A stretch of DNA of 28,264 nt. Origin: a virus. Where the stretch lies: the IMG/VR virus record IMGVR_UViG_3300030390_001388, positions 1 through 28,264 of that record. One strand, written 5' to 3'. Position 1 is the stretch's first letter, and every line of letters starts with the position of its first letter. Of this stretch, positions 1 to 7,692 are shown one piece after another. Below the pieces are notes generated by a model. That model searched no databases. It had not been told where the DNA came from and saw nothing but the letters and a program-made list of their open reading frames with translations. A program made the position numbers and the translations under genes.

Positions 1-2141
1 CAGCTACATATAATGTAACTGGACTTCCAACTGGATATGCTGATAATGGTAATGCTATTATAGGAACAGCAGAGAACATAACTAATGGTTATGGACTATC
101 TGTTGTGCATACAATCTATGTAACTAAAGCAAATGACTTTGGTTCTGTGAATGGAACTATAACAGTAAATGTTAAAGCTAATTTAGCTAGTAATGAATTT
201 ACAATAGTGGACAAAGAAAATGGAACGATTAAGTTTACTCAAGATGGAGGACTTACTGAATTAGATTTCAGTACAGTAACTTTCAATGCAGGTAGTACTT
301 ACAAATTCTATTTAGATGGTGCTACACTTGAAGCTGGAGATGCTCTAAGTATCGTTGATGGTAGTGGAGCTGTTGTTTCTACTGGCGTTACTACGGTTGG
401 CGCTGCGGGTTCTGCAGGAGCTTACTTACAGTATGTTATCCCTTCTGATGTTTCTCCATCAAAGTTCTTGAGATACTATGATCTTGACACTACCGCTAAT
501 TATACAGACGTACCATTAACATTAAGTGGATCTTCTTATACTGAAACAGTAACAGGTATAAGTAACGAAGGGCCTAATCTAGTTTCTGGATTCAATGTAG
601 CTGCTGATAACTGGTATAGTATTGATGAGCAATTAGCAAATGGACAGAGATTAACTTTTAGTGGAGCTTTCTTTACTGATATGTTTAATGCTATGCCTGA
701 TCAAACAACTATGTGCTTTGGTATTAAGGATGGAGCTTGGGCTAACACTCAAGACGGTAATAGTAGCTCAAATACTGGATTCGAATACGATCTATGTATT
801 AAGTTCTTTAGAGCTAACTCTTCAGGAGGTAACCTTAGAGTACTTAAAAATGGAGTATCAGTATGTACAACTATTGTTTACATACCTTCTTTCTTACCTC
901 AAATGGTTGCATTTATTGAAATTCCAGCAGATGGTGACAATATTAGAATGGGTATCGATTATAATGATGGTGACCCTCTAACAACTACTTATGCTGATTG
1001 GAATGGTGTAGATAAGTATGAATCAGGTGATCAAGGATATGGATTCACAAATATAGATGTGATGGTATTCTTTGATAATTATACTAACACTTCTAATTTC
1101 AACTATGATGATATAGATTGGACAGCACTTACTGAGGTTTCGGCTCCAGTACCTTCTGTTGCAAACTCTACATCTTGGAATAAGGCAGTAGATTTTAGTG
1201 GAGGTGAATACTTACGACTAATAAGTGGTAATAACGCAAACAGTGTTCTAAAAATGAGTGGAATGGGTATTGCTGCAGGAGCACCCGTTACAGCAGGTAA
1301 CACCTCTAATGATTATTACGCTAGACCTTGGGCTACATCTATTGTATTTAAGGTTGACGGAAATAACTCTAACCAATACATTTGGAATAGTGGTGAAGGT
1401 ACAAGCTCTAGTCAGGATAACATTTATCTAAGAGTTGATGCTAACAACGATTTATACTTCGGTTGGGGTAGAAACGGAGTTAACTCTGTTCCTGATAGAA
1501 ATGAGTGTAAGATTGCTACTGCTATCTCTACATCTGATTGGTATGGAGCATACATAACTAGTACTGGTGAAAGACTAAGTGCTACTAATGCTACTGCTGC
1601 TAACTTAGCTGATTGTTTTGATATTAGATTAATGAGTAGTAGTGATTCATTTGCTTCAGTAGGAAGTAATTTATCAACAAGTACTAATTGGGTTGAATCA
1701 GGAAGTTCAATGACTAACACTGTTGTAGGTATCTTTACTATTGGCTCTCAATCAGGTAGCAGAACCTTCCATGGTAAAGTAGCTAGTATGGTTGTAACTA
1801 CATTGAAGAACAATCAAGTTATGCCTACTGATGCTGAGATTAAAGCTATAATTACTGACCCTCAAGCGTGGGTAGCAGATTACAAATTAGGTCAAACTGC
1901 TATGAGTTCTGCTGGAAGTGGTGGTAGTACATTCCTATTCCCTTCTGCTGTACCTACTCCTAACAACTATACTGCTGTTAGGTCTACTCAAGTATGGCTA
2001 ATGGGTGATGGAACTAATGACTCGTTTTCTAATGGTATAAGAAGCTATATATTGCCAACAGACACTGGTAATGTTAAACTATACTTTAATAATATGACAG
2101 CAAGTGATATTGAGAATGTAACTATATCTGGATTAAGTTAA
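1..2141 (+). CDS. Large tail/surface adhesin with LamG-like lectin region (5' truncated)
   Basis: The reading frame is open to the window edge (first whole codon at base 3) and ends at TAA 2139-2141, giving at least 712 residues. A GTG at 105 could be read as a start, but the frame continues upstream with the same composition, so the true start lies outside the window. The protein is rich in Ser, Thr, Asn, Gly and aromatics, typical of beta-sandwich adhesins. From about base 1135 onward (SWNKAVDFSGGEYLRL, then FHGKVASMVVT) it resembles the concanavalin/LamG-like domains of flavobacterial phage tail proteins. The upstream part looks like further Ig- or cadherin-like beta modules. Inferred role: receptor or glycan binding on the virion. 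No catalytic motif or membrane segment was seen. It is followed by a TAA repeat and a terminator, so it probably ends a transcript. Confidence 0.7.
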   Translation, partial: ATYNVTGLPTGYADNGNAIIGTAENITNGYGLSVVHTIYVTKANDFGSVNGTITVNVKANLASNEFTIVDKENGTIKFTQDGGLTELDFSTVTFNAGSTYKFYLDGATLEAGDALSIVDGSGAVVSTGVTTVGAAGSAGAYLQYVIPSDVSPSKFLRYYDLDTTANYTDVPLTLSGSSYTETVTGISNEGPNLVSGFNVAADNWYSIDEQLANGQRLTFSGAFFTDMFNAMPDQTTMCFGIKDGAWANTQDGNSSSNTGFEYDLCIKFFRANSSGGNLRVLKNGVSVCTTIVYIPSFLPQMVAFIEIPADGDNIRMGIDYNDGDPLTTTYADWNGVDKYESGDQGYGFTNIDVMVFFDNYTNTSNFNYDDIDWTALTEVSAPVPSVANSTSWNKAVDFSGGEYLRLISGNNANSVLKMSGMGIAAGAPVTAGNTSNDYYARPWATSIVFKVDGNNSNQYIWNSGEGTSSSQDNIYLRVDANNDLYFGWGRNGVNSVPDRNECKIATAISTSDWYGAYITSTGERLSATNATAANLADCFDIRLMSSSDSFASVGSNLSTSTNWVESGSSMTNTVVGIFTIGSQSGSRTFHGKVASMVVTTLKNNQVMPTDAEIKAIITDPQAWVADYKLGQTAMSSAGSGGSTFLFPSAVPTPNNYTAVRSTQVWLMGDGTNDSFSNGIRSYILPTDTGNVKLYFNNMTASDIENVTISGLS

Positions 2142-2142
2142 T

Positions 2143-2163
2143 TAATAATAATAATAATAATAA
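2143..2163. repeat. (TAA)7 trinucleotide microsatellite
   Basis: Seven perfect TAA units begin one base after the adhesin stop codon and run into the left arm of the following terminator stem. It is outside any called gene. Copy-number change would not alter an encoded protein but could alter the distance between stop codon and terminator. Confidence 0.85.
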
Positions 2164-2192
2164 CCCTATGGGACTAAACATCTCGTAGGGTT
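2162..2192 (+). terminator. Stem-loop terminator after the adhesin gene
   Basis: AACCCTATG (2162-2170) pairs with CGTAGGGTT (2184-2192), nine pairs including one G-U, with a 13-base loop. The downstream tract (TTTAATTAAA) is only weakly T-rich, so termination may be partial. Read-through would reach the gene at 2211, for which no clear promoter was seen. Confidence 0.65.
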
Positions 2193-2210
2193 TAATTAAA
2201 AATATAATGT

Positions 2211-2717
2211 ATGAGTAAAAACCCAAAATTAAAAAAGAATGGTGGTCAAGGTACTGCCGTTGGAAATTGGTTAAGAAAGATTGGAAGATCCGATATATTA
2301 ACAAAGGCAGTGAGTGTTATAGGTGAGGTGGCGTCAGGTGATTTGCTTGGTGCAATTCAGTCAGTTGTAGCTAAAGATGAGAAACTTACTTTAGATCAAA
2401 AAGAAGATGGCTTAGAACTCATTAGAATGGATTTTGCTGACAGAATGGACGCTAGGGATTTACAAAAGAATGCATTAAATCAAGATGACTTGTTTAGTAA
2501 GAGATTTATATACTACTTAACAATGGCGGTGTTTGCATTTTCTGTTGTAGTTGTGTTGCTTTTATTCTTTGTCACAATACCTGAAGAGAATCAGGATGTT
2601 GTCAATTTCATTTTAGGTGTAATTGTAGGTACTGGATTAACTGGTGTATTCAATTATTTCTATGGAAGTTCTCAAGGATCTAAGGATAAATCAAATGTTT
2701 TGAATCAACTGCAGTAA
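2211..2717 (+). CDS. Small membrane protein, putative holin (3TM/GTA-holin-like)
   Basis: A 168-residue protein starting at ATG 2211. The N-terminus is basic and polar (residues 1-30). Residues 35-55 are mildly hydrophobic (VIGEVASGDLLGAIQSVV), followed by a charged linker. Two clear membrane helices lie at about 99-121 and 131-151, before a short polar tail. Length, a first amphipathic segment near a 'VVAKDEKLT' stretch, and paired C-terminal helices resemble the three-helix holins of phages and gene transfer agents. That resemblance is from memory of the family. Role as a holin is inferred, and a second, more typical holin lies at 5567, so this may instead be an accessory lysis or virion membrane protein. 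It is isolated between two terminators. The leader has TTAAAAATA and no Shine-Dalgarno sequence. Confidence 0.6.
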   Translation: MSKNPKLKKNGGQGTAVGNWLRKIGRSDILTKAVSVIGEVASGDLLGAIQSVVAKDEKLTLDQKEDGLELIRMDFADRMDARDLQKNALNQDDLFSKRFIYYLTMAVFAFSVVVVLLLFFVTIPEENQDVVNFILGVIVGTGLTGVFNYFYGSSQGSKDKSNVLNQLQ

Positions 2718-2738
2718 TTATTTTTTAAACAAATATGC

Positions 2739-2776
2739 AAAAGCACTTCTTAATTGAGGTGCTTTTTCTTTTTTAG
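2739..2776 (+). terminator. Strong rho-independent terminator
   Basis: AAAAGCACTTC (2739-2749) pairs with GAGGTGCTTTT (2756-2766), eleven pairs with one G-U, and a 6-base loop. A T-rich run follows to about 2774. This is the best terminator in the window. It ends the transcript of the 2211 gene and its T-tract touches the upstream box of the next promoter at 2775. Confidence 0.85.
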
Positions 2777-2820
2777 CTATAATATAGATATCAGTTTTTC
2801 GCGTAAACAGAGTATTTTTG
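2775..2820 (+). promoter_or_regulatory. Promoter P1: AGCTATAATA box plus TAnnTTTG (-7) element
   Basis: AGCTATAATA spans 2775-2784 and TATTTTTG spans 2813-2820, which matches the Bacteroidota -7 consensus TAnnTTTG. No TTG is present at the usual -33 distance. The start-to-start distance of 38 bases is identical in P2 and P3. The ATG served is at 2841, giving a short leader of about 15 bases. Confidence 0.65.
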
Positions 2821-2840
2821 TTAGTAATCAAAAAAACATT

Positions 2841-3578
2841 ATGGGAATTATAACACTAGACATATCGGCTCAGGATAATCAATCCCCAAACTCTACAGGT
2901 TGGTTAAGACTGCCCATTACTTTCGGACAGCTATATGTTTTTACGCTCGCAAATTTTACTACAGAGACAACTCCAGCGTATAATGACCCAGAAGGTGATG
3001 ATTTTGCTTCATTAAAAATTACATCACTCCCAGGAAAAGGTGTAATTTCCAACAATGGCTCTATAGTAACTGTTGGAAGTATAATCACATCAAGTGATTT
3101 GACGAATGGTAATTTTAAATACCAAGCAAATAGTGCTGATTTAGATGGATATACCGATGGTGAGATGGAATTTACAGTAACTGATGAGGGTTCTGGAGTT
3201 TACACCACATCCCCTAAAAGTGTAACTTTTGAAGTTGAGAGCAATATTAATAGAGGTCCAAGCTCTGTAGGAGATGGAGAAACAAATGTTGTTGTAGGTG
3301 AGTCAATAGCCATTACAAAAGCAATGTTAACTACTGGATTGAATCCTCCATACTCAGATCCTGAAGGAGACAACCCAAGTATGCTGCTAGTTGTTACTGT
3401 GCCTGAATATGGTGATTTAGAATTAGATGGTGTAATAGTAGTTGATGATCAGGAAATTTCTTTTGATGATATTGATGATGGTAAACTTTTTTATATAAAC
3501 AGAGAATTCCCTTCAGGAAATGTAGAGGGATTTGAATTTAAAATATCTGACGAAGGATCAGGACAATACAGAGGATAA
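2841..3578 (+). CDS. Two-module cadherin/CSPG-like adhesin
   Basis: A 245-residue protein. The frame extends upstream to a TTG at 2754, but that lies inside the terminator stem, so ATG 2841, just after promoter P1, is preferred. It contains two similar beta modules at about 30-135 and 140-245. Each has a Y-N/S-DPEGD motif (residues 47-53 and 171-177), a hydrophobic strand (SLKIT or MLLVVTV), and a 'D-x-x-x-G-x-x-x-Y' strand followed by DEGSG. This pattern is like CSPG/cadherin-like repeats, and the DPEGD acidic cluster suggests calcium binding. No signal peptide. It is paralogous to the gene at 13694: same size, same module order, same SVGDG linker. It is coupled to the next gene by TAATATG. 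Inferred role: a fibre or surface adhesin. Confidence 0.65.
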   Translation: MGIITLDISAQDNQSPNSTGWLRLPITFGQLYVFTLANFTTETTPAYNDPEGDDFASLKITSLPGKGVISNNGSIVTVGSIITSSDLTNGNFKYQANSADLDGYTDGEMEFTVTDEGSGVYTTSPKSVTFEVESNINRGPSSVGDGETNVVVGESIAITKAMLTTGLNPPYSDPEGDNPSMLLVVTVPEYGDLELDGVIVVDDQEISFDDIDDGKLFYINREFPSGNVEGFEFKISDEGSGQYRG

Positions 3579-3579
3579 T

Positions 3580-5058
3580 ATGGCAATTTTTAATTTCAAC
3601 GTAGATGAAGCGGATAATTTTAGTGTAGATATACATTCACTAATAGAAACTGATTGCGCATCAAGATACACATACAAAGTAAATGCAGAGAGTGGTGATT
3701 CTATCAGGTTCTCTTTAAGTCAGGGTTTTGACAATTCTTCATACACTATTCTTGGTGTAGAGACTGAGTTTACTTCAGAGACAACTATTGCATACCAAAA
3801 AGATTTATATATAAATTTTACTATATTAAATTCAGGTGTATCAGGAGTTTTTACAAACGTGTTAGTATCAGTAGATGATGATACTAATAATCTTCATTAT
3901 GAAGACAGGGTTACAAGATTAAATGACTCACTAAGATGTGGTCAAGTAGCTGGAGGAATTACTTATGACGAATTGACAGACACTCCTGACAATAAAACAG
4001 GTAATTCACTCAATCTTGTAAGAGTTAATTTAGAAGAAGATGCTTTAGAGTATGTTGATGCAGGTTTATTTGTTGATTTAACAACAAGTCAAAATATAGG
4101 AGGACTTAAAACGTTTAGTGATGTAGTTCGTATGAATACATCTACCGATTCAGGATATGAATTAACAGTAGGTGTAGCCAATGGCTCATATTCAATATTT
4201 GCAGAAGGAAGAGTATATGTAGATGGAGATGTTCGTAGCACGAGTATTACGTGTAATGGTATAGGTGAATTTAACGCACCAACAACAACATCAGGTCAGA
4301 AGACTGTTTTGAAGATAATTAATAACTCTTCAGCAGATCAGACGAGTGCTATGACGGCAGATATTGATTTTGCATTACAGGACGACAATACAACAAGTAG
4401 TACTCAAGCGAGGATTGGAATTGTAGGAAGTTCTACTGGAACTCAAGATGCAGAATCAGGTGGTAAGTTAGTATTTTATACTTCTACAGCAAGTTTTTCT
4501 AGTCCAACCTTAACTGAAAGAATGACAATAGATGATCAAGGCTTTGTGTCTGTTGGAGCTGCTCAGAATGGTTATCAAATGACGATAGGAAATAAGGGCT
4601 CAGGTTCAATCTTTGCGTTTGGAAAAATATTTACATCTGACAATGTTTATGCTGCTGGTAGTATTACTGGTAGCTCAATTTCTAAAGTTGGAGGAACAAG
4701 TTCTCAGTTTTTAAAAGCAGATGGAAGTGTAGACTCAAATGATTATCTAAGAAGTGACCAAAATGATACTAGTACGGGGACGATAACTGCAACTAACTTT
4801 ATATTATCTTCGGATGGTAGACTTAAAGAGAATGTTGAAGAGGTTAGTGACAAATCTATTAACGTAGATTGGAAGACCTTTGAGATGAAATCTAATAAGG
4901 GTCAAAAGAGATATGGAGTAATAGCACAAGAGTTAGAGGAAGTTCACCCGGAGTTTGTGAGAACAGATGACGAGGGAATGAAGTCTGTAGCTTATGTGGA
5001 CTTACTAATCGCTAAGATAGCTGAATTAGAAGCTAGATTAGAAAAAGCTGGAATATAA
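3580..5058 (+). CDS. Tail fibre/spike with C-terminal S74 self-cleaving chaperone
   Basis: A 492-residue protein from ATG 3580. An in-frame TTG at 3532 lies inside the upstream gene and is not preferred. The C-terminus (about 410-492) is a clear peptidase S74 / intramolecular chaperone domain: S411-D-G-R-L-K416-E-N, then YGVIAQELEEVHPEFV and a short coiled coil (IAELEARLEKAG). In this family the domain guides trimer folding of a beta-rich fibre, then cuts itself off at the serine of SDxRLKxN. The middle contains ITYDELTDTPDN...LVRVN, a linker style common in marine phage fibres, then Ser/Thr/Gly-rich beta sequence. Expected mature fibre: about residues 1-410, homotrimeric. The stop overlaps the next start by one base (TAATG). 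Confidence 0.88.
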   Translation: MAIFNFNVDEADNFSVDIHSLIETDCASRYTYKVNAESGDSIRFSLSQGFDNSSYTILGVETEFTSETTIAYQKDLYINFTILNSGVSGVFTNVLVSVDDDTNNLHYEDRVTRLNDSLRCGQVAGGITYDELTDTPDNKTGNSLNLVRVNLEEDALEYVDAGLFVDLTTSQNIGGLKTFSDVVRMNTSTDSGYELTVGVANGSYSIFAEGRVYVDGDVRSTSITCNGIGEFNAPTTTSGQKTVLKIINNSSADQTSAMTADIDFALQDDNTTSSTQARIGIVGSSTGTQDAESGGKLVFYTSTASFSSPTLTERMTIDDQGFVSVGAAQNGYQMTIGNKGSGSIFAFGKIFTSDNVYAAGSITGSSISKVGGTSSQFLKADGSVDSNDYLRSDQNDTSTGTITATNFILSSDGRLKENVEEVSDKSINVDWKTFEMKSNKGQKRYGVIAQELEEVHPEFVRTDDEGMKSVAYVDLLIAKIAELEARLEKAGI

Positions 5059-5495
5059 TGTCGGTTCCAAACACAACAACTTTTTCACTACAAGATGTAG
5101 TGGACGAGATTAGTCCATCAAATAAAAACTTATTAAGTTGCGTTTCCGAAGCTACTTTTGGGAGTTATGATGGGAATTACTTTTCATCGCCAGCTACTAG
5201 CTTATTGGAGTTTAGGAATTATGGAGGCTCGCAAGTATATACGTTATTTTATAGAAATGCTGCATCATCTGGAAGTTCTTTAGCGTGTAACACGGCAGTC
5301 ACTATACAAGTGTGGCATAATGGTTCAGGGGCTCTACCAGTTGATGGCGATAGAGTTTACGCATCTTCAAACGGATCAACACTTGTAGAGTCCGGAACAT
5401 ACGGATGGAATATTGCAAGCGGAAATACCCCTACGGCTTCAGCCTTTGTAAATACAAACGGGTTTGTTTCTAGCTCAGATTCATGCTTATTTTAA
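5058..5495 (+). CDS. Small tail-fibre-associated protein, unknown function
   Basis: A 145-residue protein that starts in the stop codon of the S74 fibre gene (TAATG), so the two are probably translationally coupled. The N-terminus (FSLQDVVDEISPSNKNLLSC, then LLEFRNYGG) resembles the start of short fibre-like proteins that recur in flavobacterial phage tail regions; this is recalled, not searched. The remaining 90 residues are Ser/Gly/Asn-rich with a beta-sandwich look. No membrane segment or catalytic motif. Four cysteines are present (C28, C77 and others). Position suggests a receptor-binding tip, accessory fibre or fibre-assembly protein. Confidence 0.6.
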   Translation: MSVPNTTTFSLQDVVDEISPSNKNLLSCVSEATFGSYDGNYFSSPATSLLEFRNYGGSQVYTLFYRNAASSGSSLACNTAVTIQVWHNGSGALPVDGDRVYASSNGSTLVESGTYGWNIASGNTPTASAFVNTNGFVSSSDSCLF

Positions 5496-5503
5496 TGCAA
5501 AAC

Positions 5504-5549
5504 AGCTATAATAAGTATAATGATAAGGTTTAATAATATTGTATATTTG
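5504..5549 (+). promoter_or_regulatory. Promoter P2: AGCTATAATA box plus TATATTTG
   Basis: AGCTATAATA spans 5504-5513 and TATATTTG spans 5542-5549, again 38 bases start to start, with no TTG at the -33 distance. It sits between the fibre operon and the holin-amidase pair, and ATG 5567 is 18 bases beyond the -7 element. No convincing terminator precedes it, so read-through from the fibre operon is possible. Confidence 0.65.
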
Positions 5550-5566
5550 TAAGCATATATATAGAG

Positions 5567-6055
5567 ATGAGTTCAATTATAATTTTCTTCAAAACAATGA
5601 CTATAAGCAAGTATTTATTATTGCTTATAAGCCCTATTTTAATAATTATACTCAGTATGAAGACGATATTATTAGCCCTAGTAATTATAATATTTATAGA
5701 TTTGCTTACCGGAATAAGAAAGGCCCACTACAAGAACAAAATTAAATTCAGACCTTGGAAAAGTGAGTTCTGGAAAATAATAAGATCAAGTGCGCTTAGA
5801 AACACATGGAGAAAAACTACTGAATACGGTACAGGAATACTGGTATTCATATTATTGGACGCGCTAGTGTTCGATGAGTCACCATTGGTTAAAATTGGTT
5901 ATAATTATTCTTTAGCAGAGTTGGCAGCTATAGTTGCTTGCTTGGTAGAAGTGTATAGCATCTATGAAAATATGGAGGCAGTAAGCGGAAACAATCCCTT
6001 GAAAAGAATCCTTTCTTTTCTTCCTATAAAATTCAAAACAATTTTCTCGAAATGA
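5567..6055 (+). CDS. Holin (phage holin 4 / toxin-secretion holin-like)
   Basis: A 162-residue membrane protein. Hydrophobic segments lie at about 12-30, 32-49, 88-102 and 117-132. The second is followed by D45-L-L-T-G-I-R-K-A, and the C-terminal part carries EVYSIYENMEAVSGNNPL (about 128-145). The D-xx-TG motif and the S-I-x-EN...NP region are hallmarks of the holin_4 (Cph1-type) family. Holins oligomerise in the inner membrane and let the endolysin reach the wall. The gene overlaps the amidase by four bases (ATGA), a normal holin-endolysin pair. A second methionine at residue 11 could be an alternative start, giving a shorter form; which start is used cannot be decided here. Confidence 0.8.
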   Translation: MSSIIIFFKTMTISKYLLLLISPILIIILSMKTILLALVIIIFIDLLTGIRKAHYKNKIKFRPWKSEFWKIIRSSALRNTWRKTTEYGTGILVFILLDALVFDESPLVKIGYNYSLAELAAIVACLVEVYSIYENMEAVSGNNPLKRILSFLPIKFKTIFSK

Positions 6056-6465
6056 GGCAAATAGATAAGATAATTATTCATTGCGCTGCTACAAGAGAAT
6101 GTCAAGATGTCAAAACAGAAACAATAAGGCAATGGCATTTAGACAAAGGATGGAGTGACATAGGTTATCACTACGTTATAGAGCTAGATGGGTACTGTCA
6201 AAAAGGCAGAGACATTAGGTTGCAAGGAGCTCACGTAAAAGGGTTAAACAAAAACTCTATAGGCATATGCTATGTTGGGGGAGTAGCAGAAGATATGAGT
6301 CCGAAGGATACACGAACTGATCTACAAAAGGATGCGCTTAACATTCTTATTCGTCATTTAATGTCAAAGTATCCTAACGCAGAGTTATGTGGACACAATG
6401 AGTTCAGCCCAAAAGCCTGCCCATCTTTCAATGTAAAAGAACAATACAAAGATTTAATTCAATAA
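6052..6465 (+). CDS. Endolysin: N-acetylmuramoyl-L-alanine amidase (amidase_2, T7 lysozyme type)
   Basis: A 137-residue single-domain enzyme that cleaves the bond between N-acetylmuramic acid and L-alanine in peptidoglycan. All expected active-site residues can be read: zinc ligands H10 (IIIHCAAT), H115 (GHNEF) and C123 (KACPSF), plus Y39 (GYHYVI) and K121, matching His17, His122, Cys130, Tyr46 and Lys128 of T7 lysozyme. Length is close to T7 lysozyme (about 150). There is no signal peptide, so release depends on the overlapping holin. It sits at the end of the short lysis operon driven by P2. Confidence 0.93.
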   Translation: MRQIDKIIIHCAATRECQDVKTETIRQWHLDKGWSDIGYHYVIELDGYCQKGRDIRLQGAHVKGLNKNSIGICYVGGVAEDMSPKDTRTDLQKDALNILIRHLMSKYPNAELCGHNEFSPKACPSFNVKEQYKDLIQ

Positions 6466-6480
6466 ATATTAAAACTCTTT

Positions 6481-6526
6481 AGCTATAATACCTATTGGCA
6501 TTTAAGACCTTAATATTATACTTTTG
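6481..6526 (+). promoter_or_regulatory. Promoter P3: AGCTATAATA box plus TACTTTTG
   Basis: AGCTATAATA spans 6481-6490 and TACTTTTG spans 6519-6526, the third copy with the 38-base spacing. Here a TTG (6495-6497) is also present 21 bases upstream of the -7 element. P1 and P3 share a longer 13-base match, TTTAGCTATAATA. It precedes the scaffold and capsid genes, so high late expression is expected. ATG 6555 is 28 bases beyond the -7 element. Confidence 0.7.
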
Positions 6527-6554
6527 TTAATGGAGAATTAATAAATATTTATAC

Positions 6555-7673
6555 ATGGAAGAATTAAATTTAGGAGATTTAGATTTTGATACAAGTAACC
6601 TTCAACTATTTGAAGAAGGAAGTGATATCAAACCTATTGAATTAAAACAAGAAGGAGCTGCCACTCCTGCACCTGCGGGTGAAAACAAAGGTAAAGAAAC
6701 AAATACTGATGGTGATGATACTGCAGGTGCAGATCAAGAGAGCGTAGCTGGTCAGGGTAAAGATTTAAATCAAGTTCAGGCAGGTGAAACTGCTGAAGGT
6801 GCAGGCAGCGATTCTTCCTCTCCAAAAATGAATGAGACTGAACAGCTTTATTCGAACTTAGCTGCTGAATTCAAAGCCAAAGGTGTTTTACCTGAGCTTG
6901 ATGTTACATCTATTAAGAACATGAAAGATCTTGAAGATGCAATTAATAAAAAAATAGACTCTGGTCTAACTGATAGACAGAAGTTAATTGAGGATGCGCA
7001 GAAGAGTGGTGCTCCGTTAACTGAGGTTACGGAAAAGGTCAACACAATTGATAAGCTTAAAGGGGTTACTCCTGAGTACATCAAAGATGAAAGGAATGTA
7101 GAGTTTAGAAAAACTGCTATTGTTCAAGATTTCATAGAAAAAGGATATGATCCTGCTAGAGCTGAAGCAATGGCTCAGCGTAGTGTAGATGCTGGAACAG
7201 ATATTGAAGATGCGGAGTTCGCATTGAATAGTCTAATTAAATCAGAAGAAAACTCTTTGCAAAGTATTTTAAATGATGCAAAGAATAAGGAGAAGGATAG
7301 TTTGAAAGACATTAAGTCTTACATATCTACAACTCCAGAGGTGATTCCAGGTATTACATTAACTGATTCTCAAAAGGATGAGTTATATACCCAGATAACT
7401 TCAGACTTAGGTAATAAAGAGAATGCATTTATGCAAGCTCAAAAAGCTGATCCAGTTGGATCTCGTATTAAGTTAGAGGCTTTATTTTACTTAACAAAAG
7501 GTCTTAGTGATTTTAGTATTTTCGGAACAAAGGCTGAAAGTAAAATCACTAACAACATAGAAAATTTACTAAGAGGAGCTAACTTTACAGGTACTGGTTC
7601 TGTTGACACTAATACTGCTGACAATCAATCAAACTTTAAGTTATCTGATCTTGTTGATTTAGAGATAGAGTAA
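6555..7673 (+). CDS. Putative capsid scaffolding / head assembly protein
   Basis: A 372-residue, strongly acidic protein directly upstream of the major capsid gene. Residues 1-95 are low-complexity (Glu, Asp, Gln, Gly, Ala, with PAPAGENKGKETNTDGDD) and likely disordered. Residues 95-350 are predicted mostly helical with many charged residues. The C-terminus is short and acidic (LSDLVDLEIE). Position and composition match scaffolding proteins of HK97-fold phages, including the gene just before the capsid gene in crAss-like phages. No protease signature was recognised, so cleavage of head proteins cannot be assigned to it. The call is by position and composition, not by family match. Confidence 0.6.
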   Translation: MEELNLGDLDFDTSNLQLFEEGSDIKPIELKQEGAATPAPAGENKGKETNTDGDDTAGADQESVAGQGKDLNQVQAGETAEGAGSDSSSPKMNETEQLYSNLAAEFKAKGVLPELDVTSIKNMKDLEDAINKKIDSGLTDRQKLIEDAQKSGAPLTEVTEKVNTIDKLKGVTPEYIKDERNVEFRKTAIVQDFIEKGYDPARAEAMAQRSVDAGTDIEDAEFALNSLIKSEENSLQSILNDAKNKEKDSLKDIKSYISTTPEVIPGITLTDSQKDELYTQITSDLGNKENAFMQAQKADPVGSRIKLEALFYLTKGLSDFSIFGTKAESKITNNIENLLRGANFTGTGSVDTNTADNQSNFKLSDLVDLEIE

Positions 7674-7692
7674 ACAACTTTTTTTAACAGAG

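Noticed and set aside
105-107. GTG as the start of the first adhesin
   Set aside because: The same frame is open to base 3 with identical composition, so 105 is an internal Val codon of a gene cut by the window edge.
661-981. 106-residue out-of-frame reading of the adhesin
   Set aside because: Leu/Ile-rich shadow inside a long adhesin frame; no start context.
1844-1853. AGCTATAATT, nine of ten match to the promoter box, in the adhesin
   Set aside because: It lies within a coding region and no TAnnTTTG occurs 38 bases downstream. Treated as chance.
2754-2840. TTG start giving a 29-residue extension of the 2841 gene
   Set aside because: It lies in the terminator stem and upstream of the P1 -7 element, and encodes a Phe-rich low-complexity stretch. 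ATG 2841 is preferred.
3532-3579. TTG start of the S74 fibre inside the previous gene
   Set aside because: It would overlap the 2841 gene, whereas ATG 3580 follows its stop by one base as at four other junctions.
5539-5745. 68-residue frame overlapping the holin start
   Set aside because: It lies out of frame with the holin, is Tyr/Asn-rich from AT-rich DNA, and has no domain.
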